Positions 13,301-25,180 of a stretch of DNA of 64,000 nt are shown piece after piece (position 1 is the first letter of the stretch; every line of letters starts with the position of its first letter). Made by a program: the position numbers and the translations under genes. The notes beneath the pieces were generated by a model. The model did no database searches. It saw nothing but the letters and a program-made list of their open reading frames with translations, and had not been told where the DNA came from. This DNA comes from Antedon bifida (taxonomy: Eukaryota > Echinodermata > Crinoidea > Comatulida > Antedonidae): assembly GCA_963402885.1 (NCBI GenBank), contig OY727096.1:1674001-1738000 (forward strand), written 5' to 3'.

Positions 13301-13935
13301 ATTAATAAATGTTTTAGTTGTTTTGCTACAATATAATCTCTTTAAAATGTTTGATTGAATATTCTTGACTCCAACTAATACAGTTAGCGTTACGACTAGT
13401 AGTTTTCAAAGAACTAGTCGTTGACGTCGTAGATTAAAATGAGAGCCGTTGATTGATTGAGTCAATTTAGGCCATAGTTGAATTTCAAACAATTCTACAT
13501 CTGCTAAAACAAGAAAATAGATTGATTAGCACCACACAGCATTTAATGTTTTTACATGATGATAATACAAAAATAGTATCAATGAATCTTTTCATTATCT
13601 AAATAATTATTCTACTGGTCATTTACCACTTATTATTATTTTTGTCACATCTTTTTTTCCCAATGCTTACGTAATTCAGTCAGAAAAAAACATACCTTCA
13701 GGTCTTTCTTAGAAAATTGTAATTAATTTTACTAGCATTTTATTACTACAGTATACTGTAATGTAGGCATGACCACAAGTAAGTGAAATGGTCAATAAAA
13801 ACATGGTCATTCGTTTATTCGCATTTTATAGCATTTGAATGTTTTACTGTCCATACCAATTAAGGAAGATTTTTACTCAAATGAACAAACAATAAGAATT
13901 TTATTGTTACGATCACATAAGAGGCTTACAACAGT

Positions 13936-14109
13936 AAGCTCTATATTATACACTATCAAACTAGTTTGACAAAAAAAGTGTGATGTGCCCAAATATGTTT
14001 TGGTAGTGATGTGCCCAAATATGGTAGTGATATTACATCATCATGTCCATACATGGGCACATCACATTTTTTTTTCACATAAAGTTTGATAGTGTAGACA
14101 GAGCTTTAG
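13936..14109 (-). mobile_element. M1 MITE copy
   Basis: Full-length, upstream of RNF19. Contains two GTGCCCAAATATG units. Confidence 0.85.
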
Positions 14110-14300
14110 ATTTAATAATACATTGTGTCTGCCAATTATCAATCTGCAAGCACATTGACACAGATAAATACACAATGTGAGACAAACAGATCAATGTTTG
14201 TTATATACTCAGCTGTATCTGTTTTTAAAACATTAAAAATATGAGAATTCCTACACTTTATTTGTATCTGAATTGTTAGTAGCTACAGTATGTAAAGTAG

Positions 14301-14838
14301 TTTAAAGATGTATTGCCCCTTTGACTAATTCCAAAAAAAATTTTAGAAAAATATTTCGAAAAAAAGTGGGTCATTTTGAAGTATCATAATAGTTATTAAC
14401 TTTCACCAAAAATTAGTCGAAAAAAAAAAATCATTTAACTGAAATACAGATGTTTTTTTGTTCAAAAAATAACTTTGACTTCCAGTCAAAGTTTTCGATC
14501 AAAACATATCTCATAATACTCTGTATGCATAATCATAAAACTTCCTTGCGATCTGTGTGAAAACACCTTCTCAACCGTGACGAGTTGTAAACAATCCTAA
14601 TTAGTATCATGCATAATGCATACTTGTGATTTGAAATCTTTGTTTACTTTCGCTCACTAAGATTTTTCAGACGAAATGTAATCAAATTAATTTACCTGTT
14701 AATTACGTAAACTTGTTGTTTTTGGCTCGAATTTTCGACTTAAAGTGAATAACTTTAATATTACTTTGATATGGCCAATTTAAATTTAGAATATTTTGAC
14801 CTTCATTTTTTGTGTTTCAAGGGACAATACATCTTTAA
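14301..14838. mobile_element. 538-bp inverted-repeat element, TTTAAAGATGTATTG family
   Basis: Left end TTTAAAGATGTATTGCCCCT, right end GGGACAATACATCTTTAAA. The interior is rich in A and T runs. Confidence 0.82.
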
Positions 14839-16689
14839 AATAGCTTTATAAAAAGTATGTTAGAAATACTACTAGTAGTTAGGACAGTCACAGTACTACA
14901 GTAGTAGTACAGTACTACAGTGAGCCAGGGCCATAGAGATGGAGCTACGCAGATTTTTTTTTTATGAAAAGGTCTCAGATTTTCAGACGAGGCAACACCA
15001 TCTTGTCTGCCTGGCACTGAAGTGAAAGCTAATATAACTACAAAATCGCAAAGGGGCTAGGCTAAGAATAAAATTAAATCAGCATCTTAAAGCTCATGTG
15101 TATTTTAATCAGACAGAATACATCACTTACCATTTCATTAATCTAAATTAGGCCCTACAAAATGATTAATAACTCTGACATGACAAGTTTTTAATTAAAT
15201 ACGATGCTTATAATATACAAGAATCCAGAGTGACCATTATTTATACAGAATGGGTAAATAGTAAAGTCCATCAATGACAGTATGTTACTGTACATTCTCT
15301 ACTTGCCTTATTGCACAATCAAGTGAGCAATGTATCAATTTGATCAATTCTTTTTCATTTAAATAAAAAATAAATACTAACGCAACAATTTTATGAAAGA
15401 ACAGATTATGTACAGTAAATAAATATTTGCATATTTTTAATGAGATGTATTATCAGTATGCTGTGCACACTGTAAACTGCTGGCATGATTAGACAGACAC
15501 AAGTGCAGCAATACGGAGTTCAAACTGAATAAACATGCATTTTTAATTTTCACCTTTTTCTATTTTTCTGTTGATGGAAGTACAATGTTAAAATTAGGCC
15601 ATTATTTAGTATAGTGGGCATAGCATTCCGCAAACTACTTATTTTGTTCCTGGTACCAAGCTGTAATAAATGTAAAATAAAAGAGTCCGACATATCAATT
15701 TGGTTTGTTTACGAACATTTTCGGCAAGATCAAACCATATTGTTAAAAAAAAAAAAAGCGCTTCAGATGATAGAACAGTATCGTACCACCCTGGTGGCGC
15801 TTAAAAATGGCTTGTGACCCAAGTTTGCAAAACATTGGTATACTGTAGTGTACAATACTACAGTAACTGTAGTGTACTACTGTACATCATACAAAAATAG
15901 AATAATTATAAATGAATTGTTACATATTGGAGGAAAAAGGAAATACTTTAGAATCAGGACATTTTGTATTCAGATAAAAATGGCTTTCATTTTTGTACTG
16001 TATGATATTGAAATCAAATACAAGCAAAAATTATACAGCAGAATCAAATTAAATGAAAATTATATTACTGTGTTTACATATCATACTGTAGTTTTTTGAA
16101 AATATAGGATTATTGTGATGCATGACCTCACACCATACTGTACAGTACCTCATGTATCAGATCACACCACTACTTGTATTTGTTGGATCAATTTATCCAC
16201 ACAATAGACATGCAAATACTATGTCTACTGGCTTAGTCTCTTTTCAATTTCCTTATCAGTGCATATAGTATTTAAATTTACTCATTTGACAAAAGCACTA
16301 CAGTACGATTCTAAAAAAAAAGTAACCTACGAAATGGGACGCAAAACGTCAATAGTATTTAATTTAATGATTATCCTTAAATTCACTTAATAATATAACA
16401 AAATAATAAAAAGTGTTTCCCTTAATGTGTCCCTTAGTGTGAATTTGGTGATTTGAATACTGTGTGACCACTGTACTGTATGACAGTTGACCAACATTCC
16501 ACTGTACTAGTATCATATGACTTTTAGTAAATTGCTTGTTATTTATGTCTTTAATGTATAGAGTGTATAGTATACATTTGTGACAATTTAACTAAAAACT
16601 AGTTTATGATAATGAAAATCTATAAAGGAATTGTCTGAAATGTTAAAAAAAATCTGTTGGTAAATTAATAAACTGTAGATACAGTAGTT

Positions 16690-16822
16690 TAAGCTCTGTC
16701 TACACTATCAAATTTTATGTGATGTGCTCATATATGGACATGATGATGTCATTGTATCACTACGATATGTAGGCATATAAGTACCATACTGTATTTGGGC
16801 ATATCACTACCATATTAATTAA
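16690..16822 (+). mobile_element. M1 MITE copy, truncated
   Basis: Left end perfect; right arm lost after three core units. Confidence 0.75.
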
Positions 16823-18169
16823 TACATTTGAAAGAAATCGAAAGTCCTGTTTTATTACCTGATGATGAGATTATTATCAACATTTACTAAAAATAATTTC
16901 CGTACACACATTTTCATTCTAAATATTGAATCATTACTTTATGAAAGAAAGACTTTATCTATTATTTACTGGTAGTGTTTAAAGCATGTATAACATCTAT
17001 CGTTTATTTATTTATTTGCATAAATTATAAAATTGATTAAAAACAACAAATACTTATTTCCTGGTACTGGGCTATAGTACTACCGTATACATATATTCAT
17101 CAATGAATGACAATGACAGTCACAATTTAAACAAATATTAAATAAAATAAGCTACAAGGCCTCCAGTGTTAGTTATTTGTTTTCTAGTATAACATTTCGT
17201 TTTTACAAGCAGATAATGGACTATTTTTGTATACTATTATTTTTAGTAGAGCTAATTAATAATAATATTAAACGGTTTTAATTTATCAAATTTAAGTGGC
17301 TTCCACTACTCAGTTAAAGCAGGGAGTTGTTAATTATAAAGTAACTAGGCCTAGGCTAGCCTCTTCGCCACATTCTCTAGGTTAGTAATAAAAATAGGCA
17401 TAGGCGGCCTAGCCTTACACATACAGAGCCTAGTCTAGGCTGGTTTGGTCACTCTAATTTAGGTCAGCAGCAGAGCCAGAGAGATTGCAATAGCCTAGAA
17501 GGGCAGCATCATGATGGGTATTCGGCATCTCATGATTTCTCTACTAACTAAACCGAACAAGGCGAATTATATTTTGGCTTAATAATACCGTTAAATAAAT
17601 CCTGTATACTTACATTTGCTACAGTGAAGTTAATTGATGTAATAATGATTATGTACAAAACCGGTACACCACCATAAGTGATGATTTAAACAAGGAAAAC
17701 CTGTTTTAAAAGTCATCCGATTTCGTGTAACCTTGATAATGTTGTGGGAGTACTATGACGTCATCAACAATCAATCATAAATCAGGATCTGTTTGTATTT
17801 TTATTTATTACTTGAAAATGCCTAAATATATATTACAAATCAGACAGATATCTTTAAAATAAATACTTACTGATTTATGAATATATTTTTTTGTTAACAT
17901 TTTATATTTTAGTTAGTTATAAAAGTAATATTGCGAATTCTATAATATTATATGGTTGTTGCATATAAAAAAGGCAGAACTTAACCAATATGGCGGCGCA
18001 CAGGAGGTTCGACGTAAACAACGTACGTGACGTGTATGCGCTTATAATGTGATTTATAATGTTCTTTTGATTTCTTAATACCTATATTTTTGTTTTATAA
18101 AATTATAAAAACTAAACGAAATCCATGTAAACTAATAAATTTTAGCAGATCTATAATTTAAAAAAAGTT

Positions 18170-18375
18170 AGGCCTCCCCCTATCTATCTTTCTTATCTAG
18201 CCTAGGCCTAGGTAGGCCTAGTAGGGTAGTAGTACTACTAGGCTAGTAGTACTAGTAGGCTACTTCTAGACTAGGCCTAGGCTAGGCCTAGCCTATCCTA
18301 GCTATTAGGCCTAGGCCCTAGCCTATCTCATCTCGGATAACTAGCTTGCCTGCTACTACATACATAGCCTAGCTA
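18170..18375. repeat. TAGGCCTA-rich patch upstream of the PRKCSH-like gene
   Basis: Many overlapping CTAGGCCTAG and GTAGTACTAC palindromes. Similar patches: 17340-17450, 41455-41550, 42170-42200 and 63251-63270. Confidence 0.8.
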
Positions 18376-18732
18376 GGCCTAGTATGATCCTTGTACTAGT
18401 ATTAGGGTAAAAGCCTTTTTTAGTAGTCCGTCCCACCCCTGGGCCTAGATAGCCTAAAAGGGGATGTACTACTACTAGGGCCTATTGTCTTTTAAATAAA
18501 TATCATTTCATATAGCCAAACAATTAAAACCTTTGTCCTCATTCATAGATTAGATTAATAACACATAGGCCTAGAATTTAGACATTTTTATTTAAATATC
18601 TTTCTAAATAAAATCTGTACCGTGAATGTTTATGTTTAATAAAACCATACAGTAATTGTTTCATCACAAATAATTATTTCCTTTTACAGACAAAGTTATC
18701 ATTTATCAATGGAAGGTACTGAATTTAGATGA

Positions 18733-20958
18733 ATGATGAAATTTGTACGTAAAAAAAGTCGATCTCTTCAATGGCTAACATTGCTGTTAGGTCTGGCCAT
18801 CTGCTACTTCATATTCCAAGCCATAATCTTGCGCATTATCAGTAAGGACTCCAAGAAACAATTGGAACTAATGAACCAAAGGAAGGCAGAACTTGATTTT
18901 GAAGCACCTAGAGGAATTCGCTTAGAGGATAAAGAATTGTATAGGCCCAAGTCAAACCGTGGGTTTCAGTGTTTTGTTGATGGTAAGACTGTACCATGGG
19001 CTAGTGTGAATGATGACTATTGTGATTGTACCACAGATGGTTCTGATGAGCCTGGTACAGCAGCCTGCTCCAATGGAAGGTAACAAAATCTTATTGCGCT
19101 GCAGAATACCAATACCATCAATAAATCACATGTAGTCACTTTCGCTTTGCGACTACCTAAGACCTACAGTACGCATTGATGTGTCATCATTTGATGTCTG
19201 AACCTGGAAACCAACAGAACTGTGTCAAAAAACGGAGTGAGCAAGAACGTCCCAACTTCCCTTTATGCGCACAGTGAATTAACATGACCTAAAGCTCTGT
19301 CTACATTATCATGTGAAACTGAAAGAAATGTGATGTGCCCATATATGGACACGATGATGTCATATCACTACCATATTTAAGCATATCACTACCATATTTG
19401 GGTACATCACACTTTTTTTGTCAAACTAGTTTGATAGTGTAGACAGTGCTTATCTTGTTCCTAGGTCATCAGGTCGTTACAAACCGAATGTGTCCTAGTA
19501 TTTGGGGATGATTGGGGTTCCCTCCAAAAAATACTGCATACTAAATTCATTTCATTCAAAATGTTTCAGGTTTTACTGCCAAGGGAGTGGTGAGTATATC
19601 GTAGCAAGCAGAGTGAATGATGGGATATGCGACTGTTGTGATGGTTCCGATGAGTGGGATAGACCATTTAGTCTTAACAAGGTCAAAGGTTAGCATGTAC
19701 CAATGATATTAATATATCACTGGCCTCATTTCTATATAGTTATTAATTACTCACTATTTGTTCATTCATTTCTAATGCTACTGACAACCAGACTGTTTGG
19801 AGCAGGTTATTATATAAAGCTTTATCAACACTATCAACCTTTATGTGACAACAAAATGTGACGTGCCCATATATGGACATGATGATGTCATATCACTACC
19901 ACATTTGGGCTTTTTCACCCTTTGTTTAGGTAATCCAACAGTAAAAGGTCTGGAAATCTCACCATGTGGTAATGTGTGTAAAGACTTATTTGAACACAAG
20001 TATATAAGTGCACAACAAAGACTTGGTATGAGACTAAAGAAAAAGTATGTTGAGGCTGGAAAAGGACACAGAGAGGGGGTAAGTTAACCAATCACAGGAC
20101 TCGTTTCATTCATGGTTACAACAGTAGAAAGCTTTCGATTGGTGAAAGCTGACGACCTTTGACCTACCCATTATTGTGTTCCTGTTCATCATCTGGAACT
20201 TGAATCAGCCAAACTGTGTCATAGAATCGACTAAGCAAGCTCTTCGTGTCCACATATGCGCACAATGAATTAACAGGCCGTAACAGTTCATAGGTTGTGT
20301 CCACACATGCGCACAATAATTTAACAGGGCGTAACAGTTCATAGGTCGTGTCCACACATGCACACAATGGATTAACAGGTCATCACAAATTGGAATCTCA
20401 CTGTTGGACCTAAATCTCCCATCCTGGTAATAAAAAATATTACGTTTTTTCTTATATTTAAAACAGATTTATGGAAAAGAAGGAGAGTTTTATAGGTTAA
20501 GCAAGGAGTGTTACCAGTATAACACTGCAAAAAGTAACTACCTTGTGTGTCCATATCGGTATGTAAGAGAAGATAATGGAGAGTTCTACTATAACATGGG
20601 ACGTAGAACGGTGATTAAAGGAAATAAGGAAGACGGTACTAATATAGTTGTAATGGTCAATGGTGATTCAAGACATTGCCCTGAGGGAGTACAAAGGAAA
20701 ACACAGGTGAGTATTAGGTAATACAAATACTGTAGAATTATTATTAGGATACATTAAAGATGTATTGTCCCCCAAAACTCTTAACAGAAAAAAGGAAAAT
20801 AATTTTTTTTTTATTTCATGAATCATTCTGACTTTGACAATTTTGTTTTATCTTTACAGGTTGAATTTTTATGTGGTCTTAATGACCATGTAATGAATAT
20901 TCATGAGGAGAGTGAATGTGTATACACATTAAGATTCAGTACTCCAGCAGCTTGTTGA
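18733..20958 (+). CDS. Membrane-anchored glucosidase II beta-like (PRKCSH-like) protein
   Basis: Five coding exons, 18733-19079, 19570-19688, 19930-20078, 20467-20706 and 20860-20958, join in phase to 317 residues. A splice acceptor at about 18690 implies a 5' UTR intron. Residues about 15-37 form one hydrophobic segment after a basic N-terminus (KFVRKKSRS), so a type II membrane protein is likely. Next come two Cys-rich LDLa-like units with the glucosidase II beta signature (VNDDYCDCTTDGSDEPGT and VNDGICDCCDGSDEW). An MRH-like lectin domain (about 213-317) follows, with paired Cys at 220/233, 276/305 and 290/317 and the ending STPAAC. Glucosidase II beta is usually over 500 residues, with a signal peptide, an acidic middle and a C-terminal HDEL-type signal. 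This protein lacks the acidic stretch and the retrieval signal. It may be a Golgi or ER paralogue; its role is unknown to me. Confidence 0.85.
19195..19287 (+). repeat. Intronic repeat, related to 20185-20285
   Basis: CTGTGTCA...ATGCGCACAGTGAATTAACA matches the segment in intron 3 of the same gene. Confidence 0.65.
19290..19452 (+). mobile_element. M1 MITE copy in PRKCSH-like intron 1
   Basis: Full-length with two CCATATTTG core units; ends 117 bp before exon 2. Confidence 0.85.
19815..19911 (+). mobile_element. M1 MITE copy truncated at PRKCSH-like exon 3
   Basis: The element stops after CCACATTTGGGC, 18 bp before exon 3, so its former core now borders the pyrimidine tract CTTTTTCACCCTTTGTTTAG. 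Confidence 0.75.
20185..20392 (+). repeat. About 60-bp tandem repeat in PRKCSH-like intron 3
   Basis: Three units built on GTGTCCACACATGCGCACAA...TTAACAGG, each followed by a CGTAACAGTTCATAGG link. Confidence 0.85.
20753..20858. mobile_element. Left arm of a TTTAAAGATGTATTG element before PRKCSH-like exon 5
   Basis: Starts ATTAAAGATGTATTGTCCCC and runs through A/T-rich sequence to the exon 5 acceptor. No right end found with certainty. Confidence 0.6.
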
Positions 20959-21090
20959 ATATTCATGAGGAGAGTGAATGTGTATACACATTAAGATTCA
21001 GCACTCCAGCAGCTTGTTGAATATTCATGAGGAAAGTGAATGTGCATACACATTAAGATTCAGTACTCCAGCAGCTTGTTGAATATTCAT
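20894..21090 (+). repeat. 62-bp tandem triplication covering the end of the PRKCSH-like coding exon
   Basis: Units lie at 20894-20955, 20956-21017 and 21018-21079, plus an 11-bp partial unit to 21090. They differ by only a few substitutions. The first unit is translated as the last 20 or so residues of the MRH domain. The first three bases of the second unit (TGA) are the stop codon, so units two and three lie in the 3' UTR. Confidence 0.95.
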
Positions 21091-22616
21091 TTTCTAAGAA
21101 AATGATTTAAATTAAATTTTTTTTCGAGCAAAATTTTGAAAAAAAAAACATTTGAAGTGTGAAAGATGAAGCCTGTGAAAAGAAATAAAAAGGAATATTA
21201 TGTTGACTTAAATAATTTTATATATTGAATAAAAGTGTAAAAGCACATTTATTTTACTGTATATTGTAATATAAAATACTGTACACCATATTTCTGCTTG
21301 TTAAAATAAACTTATTTAACTGAATGTACTTCCATAATAACTAATTATTAGAATGTTTATGTGATATGCTGTTTTAAAAATAATAAAAGAAAAAAAACAA
21401 GACTTTAGGACATAAAGTCTACTCAGTACTAAAGTTATGGACAAACTATAAATAAGGTATTTTTAAATTAAATTTGTTGTATATGTAACTGTATATAAAT
21501 CATCTTTATCGTTTAAAATTAATTATTTAAATTTCAGTATATCACCGGGCGGTTTAGAATTAATGTTCTTTGCCTGCTGTGTTTATGTATATAAATCATA
21601 TAAATATCCATTAATCATTTATTAACACACTTATTTTTTTGACAAATTATAATTGGATATAAATTTGGTGCATTTAAAAAAAAGCAAAATTTGGTAGATA
21701 AAGGTCTTCCATCTGAAACTCACCTTGTTAGGACTACTGACCGGAATTGACCAACTGACCATATTGAGTATGGATTTCATTGGACTTTTTAATATGAATT
21801 GTATATATTCTCTTTTCAGATATTTTTCTTTATATATTTTTGTAATATGTTTTCTTTTGTCATATTTTTCTGTTGGTTGGGGATGGTTGAATATGACATA
21901 CTTACTCCCTCTGACTGGAGTTAAACTTACAAGTAGAGTAGCCTGGTGTATTCATACTTTGCCAATTTTAAATTAATATTGTCATGATAGAGTTTAAGTT
22001 TCTTTATTATACAAATGAAGGATATAATTGTTAATAACAGAAAACATTCTCTCAATAAGTTATAATATTAAGCTGAAAAGTGAGATTTAGTTAGTTAGTA
22101 GTTCCTTTTACTCCAGGGGGTAACTTGGAACAGCCATAACTGACCAATCAGATGTCAGAACGTCACTCTATGACAAGACACCGACCAACAGCATTACTGT
22201 ACTATAATAATCACGTCTGTTTATATTCATTTGATGTCGATTACAAACGTTTTATGAAATAAAACATCTGCTTTACTTTTTTTTACATTTCTTTTCGTTA
22301 TTCTCATATTATGTTCTATTTCATTAATGATTATTCTCATATGTTCTCTTCATCATTCATTTAATTATATAATTTTCATAGTAAATCAAAATAAAGTACG
22401 GTAACATGCATCACGTGGGCGCGGCATGCACGGACGGTGCCTGGAAATTTCTCATATTACATAACAGAAACTTTTCAGCCAATCAGCGATCTAATGTCAT
22501 GGCACGTGGACTTACGTTACGTAATTAGCACCTGACCAGAAGTTTATCAAAACAAACTACAACGTTGGTCGGTCACTCATTTTATTTCTGTACTTTGCAA
22601 GAACGAAAACGGAAAC
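20959..22616. other. 3' UTR of the PRKCSH-like gene and promoter of the BIM1-like gene
   Basis: After the 62-bp repeats come AATAAA-type signals at about 21184 and 21227. An isolated conserved block lies at 21527-21580. Two CACGTG E-boxes at 22412-22417 and 22503-22508 lie within 210 bp upstream of the BIM1-like start. Confidence 0.55.
21527..21580 (-). repeat. Isolated conserved block, copy 2 (inverted)
   Basis: Reads ATATCACCGGGCGGTTTAGA on the plus strand. About 50 bp match 6353-6405 in inverse orientation, 15 kb away. Confidence 0.8.
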
Positions 22617-24798
22617 ATGCTTCGTGTGCTTGTAATCCTTTGCACAATTATCGGATGTATAACTGCACATATGTGCATGTTAAGTCCTCCACAACGGGGG
22701 TCGATGATAGGCATCAACAACAAAGGTTTGCTTGTGTTTTGCAAATTGGCAGGCCTGCTGCAGCGTTCTGAATGCGCCGCCAGCTAGAGCGCTCACACAG
22801 CCAGAGCAGCCGGCCTGGCTGAATGAAGTACTGTAGGCCTAACTAAACAGTAGTATTGACGTATGCCTTGTGTTTGCACTGCAAAGCGTGCTTATGTAAC
22901 TTTACAAAATATATAAGGTAGCCTAAATATCACCAAACCAAAACAGATTTAATTGATTAGTAAAAATAGTTTGGATTGGATTTATATTGATTGAGGAAAT
23001 ATTAATATTTTAATTTTAATATTTTTAGCGGCAAGTGACTGTGGTTTGGAACAGGGACCATGTGGAGGACGCAACCAAATGTCTCCACAATATGGAGCAA
23101 AGTATGTAGATCTAAAACTCATTAAATGTGTATAGATTAGTAGTTTATAATTATATAAGCTCACCTATAAAGTGCAAACTATAAAGCTCTGTCTACACTA
23201 TCAAACTAGTTTGACAAAAAAAATTGTGGCTTTGTGCCCAAAGATGGTGGGGATCATTTTTGTTGTTACAAACTTTGATAGTGTAAACAAAACTTTGATA
23301 GTGTAAACAGAGCTTTAACTCAATGTTTTGTATCTCATATAGACCTCTATAATACGTCCGTATCCTCTTTTATGTAAATTCCCAAGACGTCTCAAGTTTT
23401 GACAAATTTCTTTAAATATCAATAATTCAAGTTTGGTTTTTTAATACACTCAGATCTGGTGGTAACTACACTGTCTCCTTTCAGAAGAACCTTGACCATT
23501 GGACAGCTGCAACACCAGTAAATATATTCAATACATTCATTTGGAAAATTAATTGTGAAATCATCTGATAATCATAAATTACAAATAAATAACATTTCAA
23601 TTTAGAAAATAGTAGATTAGTTTTTCTGGTGTGGGTGTGGTGTTAAAATTATGATGGGTGGTATCAAAATTAATTTGCTGGGTGTAAGTGTCCCCACCCA
23701 TTTCCGCCCAGCACAATAATTACATTCATGTTTTGCTAAATGTCTATTTAAAAATGTTCTGTTTTTAGGGTCAATTTACAGTGATGATGAGTGATACCAA
23801 GACAATGGATTTCAAACTCTTGGCCAAAGTAGCAGATAAGGGGGAGCCATCTTTAACAGTCTACTCTGTCAATGTTACATTGCCAACCAGGTAAAAAGTA
23901 GTATTTATTATGTGGTTGTTTTAGTTCTATTCTGTATTCCTATAATAAAAGAGTAAGCCTATACATCCTTGCCTAAAGCTCTGTCTACACTATCAAACTT
24001 TATGTGACAACAAATGTGATGGACATGATGATGTCGTATCACTACCATATTTGAGCATATCACTACCATTTTGGCACATCACACCTTTGTTGTCAAACTA
24101 GTTTGATAGTGTAGACAGAGCTTAAGCTATGTTGTTTGATTAGTTGCAGAGTTCCCTAGCATGAAGCGAATGGGAGGGTCAAGCTGGGGTCAACTCGCCC
24201 CTGAATGAGATGCCAGCCCATTGCAGGTTATGGCACCTGTAGAGTCCAATGGAAAGCATGTACTGTATATTAGATTATAAAAGATGTATAACTATTATTT
24301 AATTTATTTTAATCATTTTCTTCTTTTCACAGACCACCAAATACTAAAGTTATAATGCAGGTATGTTTTATTTATCTACCATTTTTTCATCACCACATAT
24401 CATCATTATTCAATATTGTTGCACTTTTAATTTTTGTATTACAACATTGGACAGAGTCTGTTTGATCAAAATAAAGCTCTGTCTACACTATCAATAGTTG
24501 GACAAAAAAGTGTGATGTGCCCAAATTGTATATGGTTGTGATATTCTCAAATGGTAGTGATATGGACATCATCATGTCCATATATGGGCACATCATGTTT
24601 TTTTGTCACATAAACTTTGATAGTGTAGACAGAGCTTAAAAACACTTTAAATCTTGATAAAGATGGCTATCAATATATGAAAAAAAAAATGAATTATTAT
24701 TTCTAATCTACTTAATGTTCATTTAGGTTGTCTATGAAACCAACAACCCGCAGGCCCCACCAGCATTTTACCAGTGCAGTGATATGATGCTCTTTTGA
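22617..24798 (+). CDS. Small secreted BIM1/LPMO-like protein with predicted N-terminal histidine
   Basis: Six coding exons, 22617-22725, 23029-23101, 23454-23517, 23769-23890, 24333-24360 and 24727-24798, join in phase to 155 residues. Residues 1-17 form a signal peptide ending CITA, so the predicted mature protein starts HMCMLSPPQRG with His18. The PP-R-G context, the following EQGPCGGR block (C41, C48), a second His in NLDHW (H76) and the C-terminal FYQCSDMML (C149, D151) resemble the BIM1-like/X325 and LPMO folds. In those folds an N-terminal His and an internal His clamp copper (the His brace). I infer an extracellular copper-binding protein; whether it binds or delivers copper or has oxidative activity cannot be told. 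At 155 residues it is small for the group. Exon chain confidence is high; family assignment is moderate and rests on motifs recalled, not on a search. Confidence 0.75.
23182..23316 (-). mobile_element. M1 MITE copy with duplicated terminus
   Basis: Core largely deleted. The end sequence ACTTTGATAGTGTAAACA is repeated twice at the right. Confidence 0.78.
23974..24125 (+). mobile_element. M1 MITE copy in BIM1-like intron 4
   Basis: Full-length, but the first CArG region is deleted (TGTGATGGACATGATG). Confidence 0.85.
24472..24640 (-). mobile_element. M1 MITE copy in BIM1-like intron 5
   Basis: Full-length; ends AAGCTCTGTCTACACTATC and GATAGTGTAGACAGAGCTTA; 87 bp before exon 6. Confidence 0.85.
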
Positions 24799-24998
24799 GT
24801 GAAAACAAGCAGACAATTATGCACTACTGTATGGTTATGGACCTATGACCTAGTAGGCCCATACCATTCAGAAACAACATTCCATTAAGTAGCAGCTTTA
24901 ATCATTGACGAATATTTGATTATTAATTATGCCTTCATGATTTTATGCATTCATCTTATAACACAATGTTAACATTATAAACGCAACAATATTGGTTA

Positions 24999-25180
24999 TA
25001 AAGCTCTGTCTACACTAATGTGACAAAAAAATGTGATGTGCCCATATATGGACATGATGATTTCATATCATTACCATATTTAAGCATATCACTACCATAT
25101 TTAACATTTAACATTTTTTTTTCTTATTTGGGCACATTTTTTTTGTCTTAACTAGTTTGATAATATAGATAGAGCATAAT
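24999..25180 (+). mobile_element. M1 MITE copy, expanded
   Basis: Longer than usual because of an inserted TTTAACATTTAACA-like stretch in the right core. Confidence 0.8.

Larger units (their letters stand above)
13301..18732. other. Intergenic DNA between RNF19 and the PRKCSH-like gene
   Basis: Presumed promoter DNA for both genes plus repeats: an M1 copy at 13936, a 538-bp inverted-repeat element at 14301, a truncated M1 at 16690, and TAGGCCTA clusters at 17340-17450 and 18170-18500. Open frames here are short and AT-rich and match nothing I know. Confidence 0.6.
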
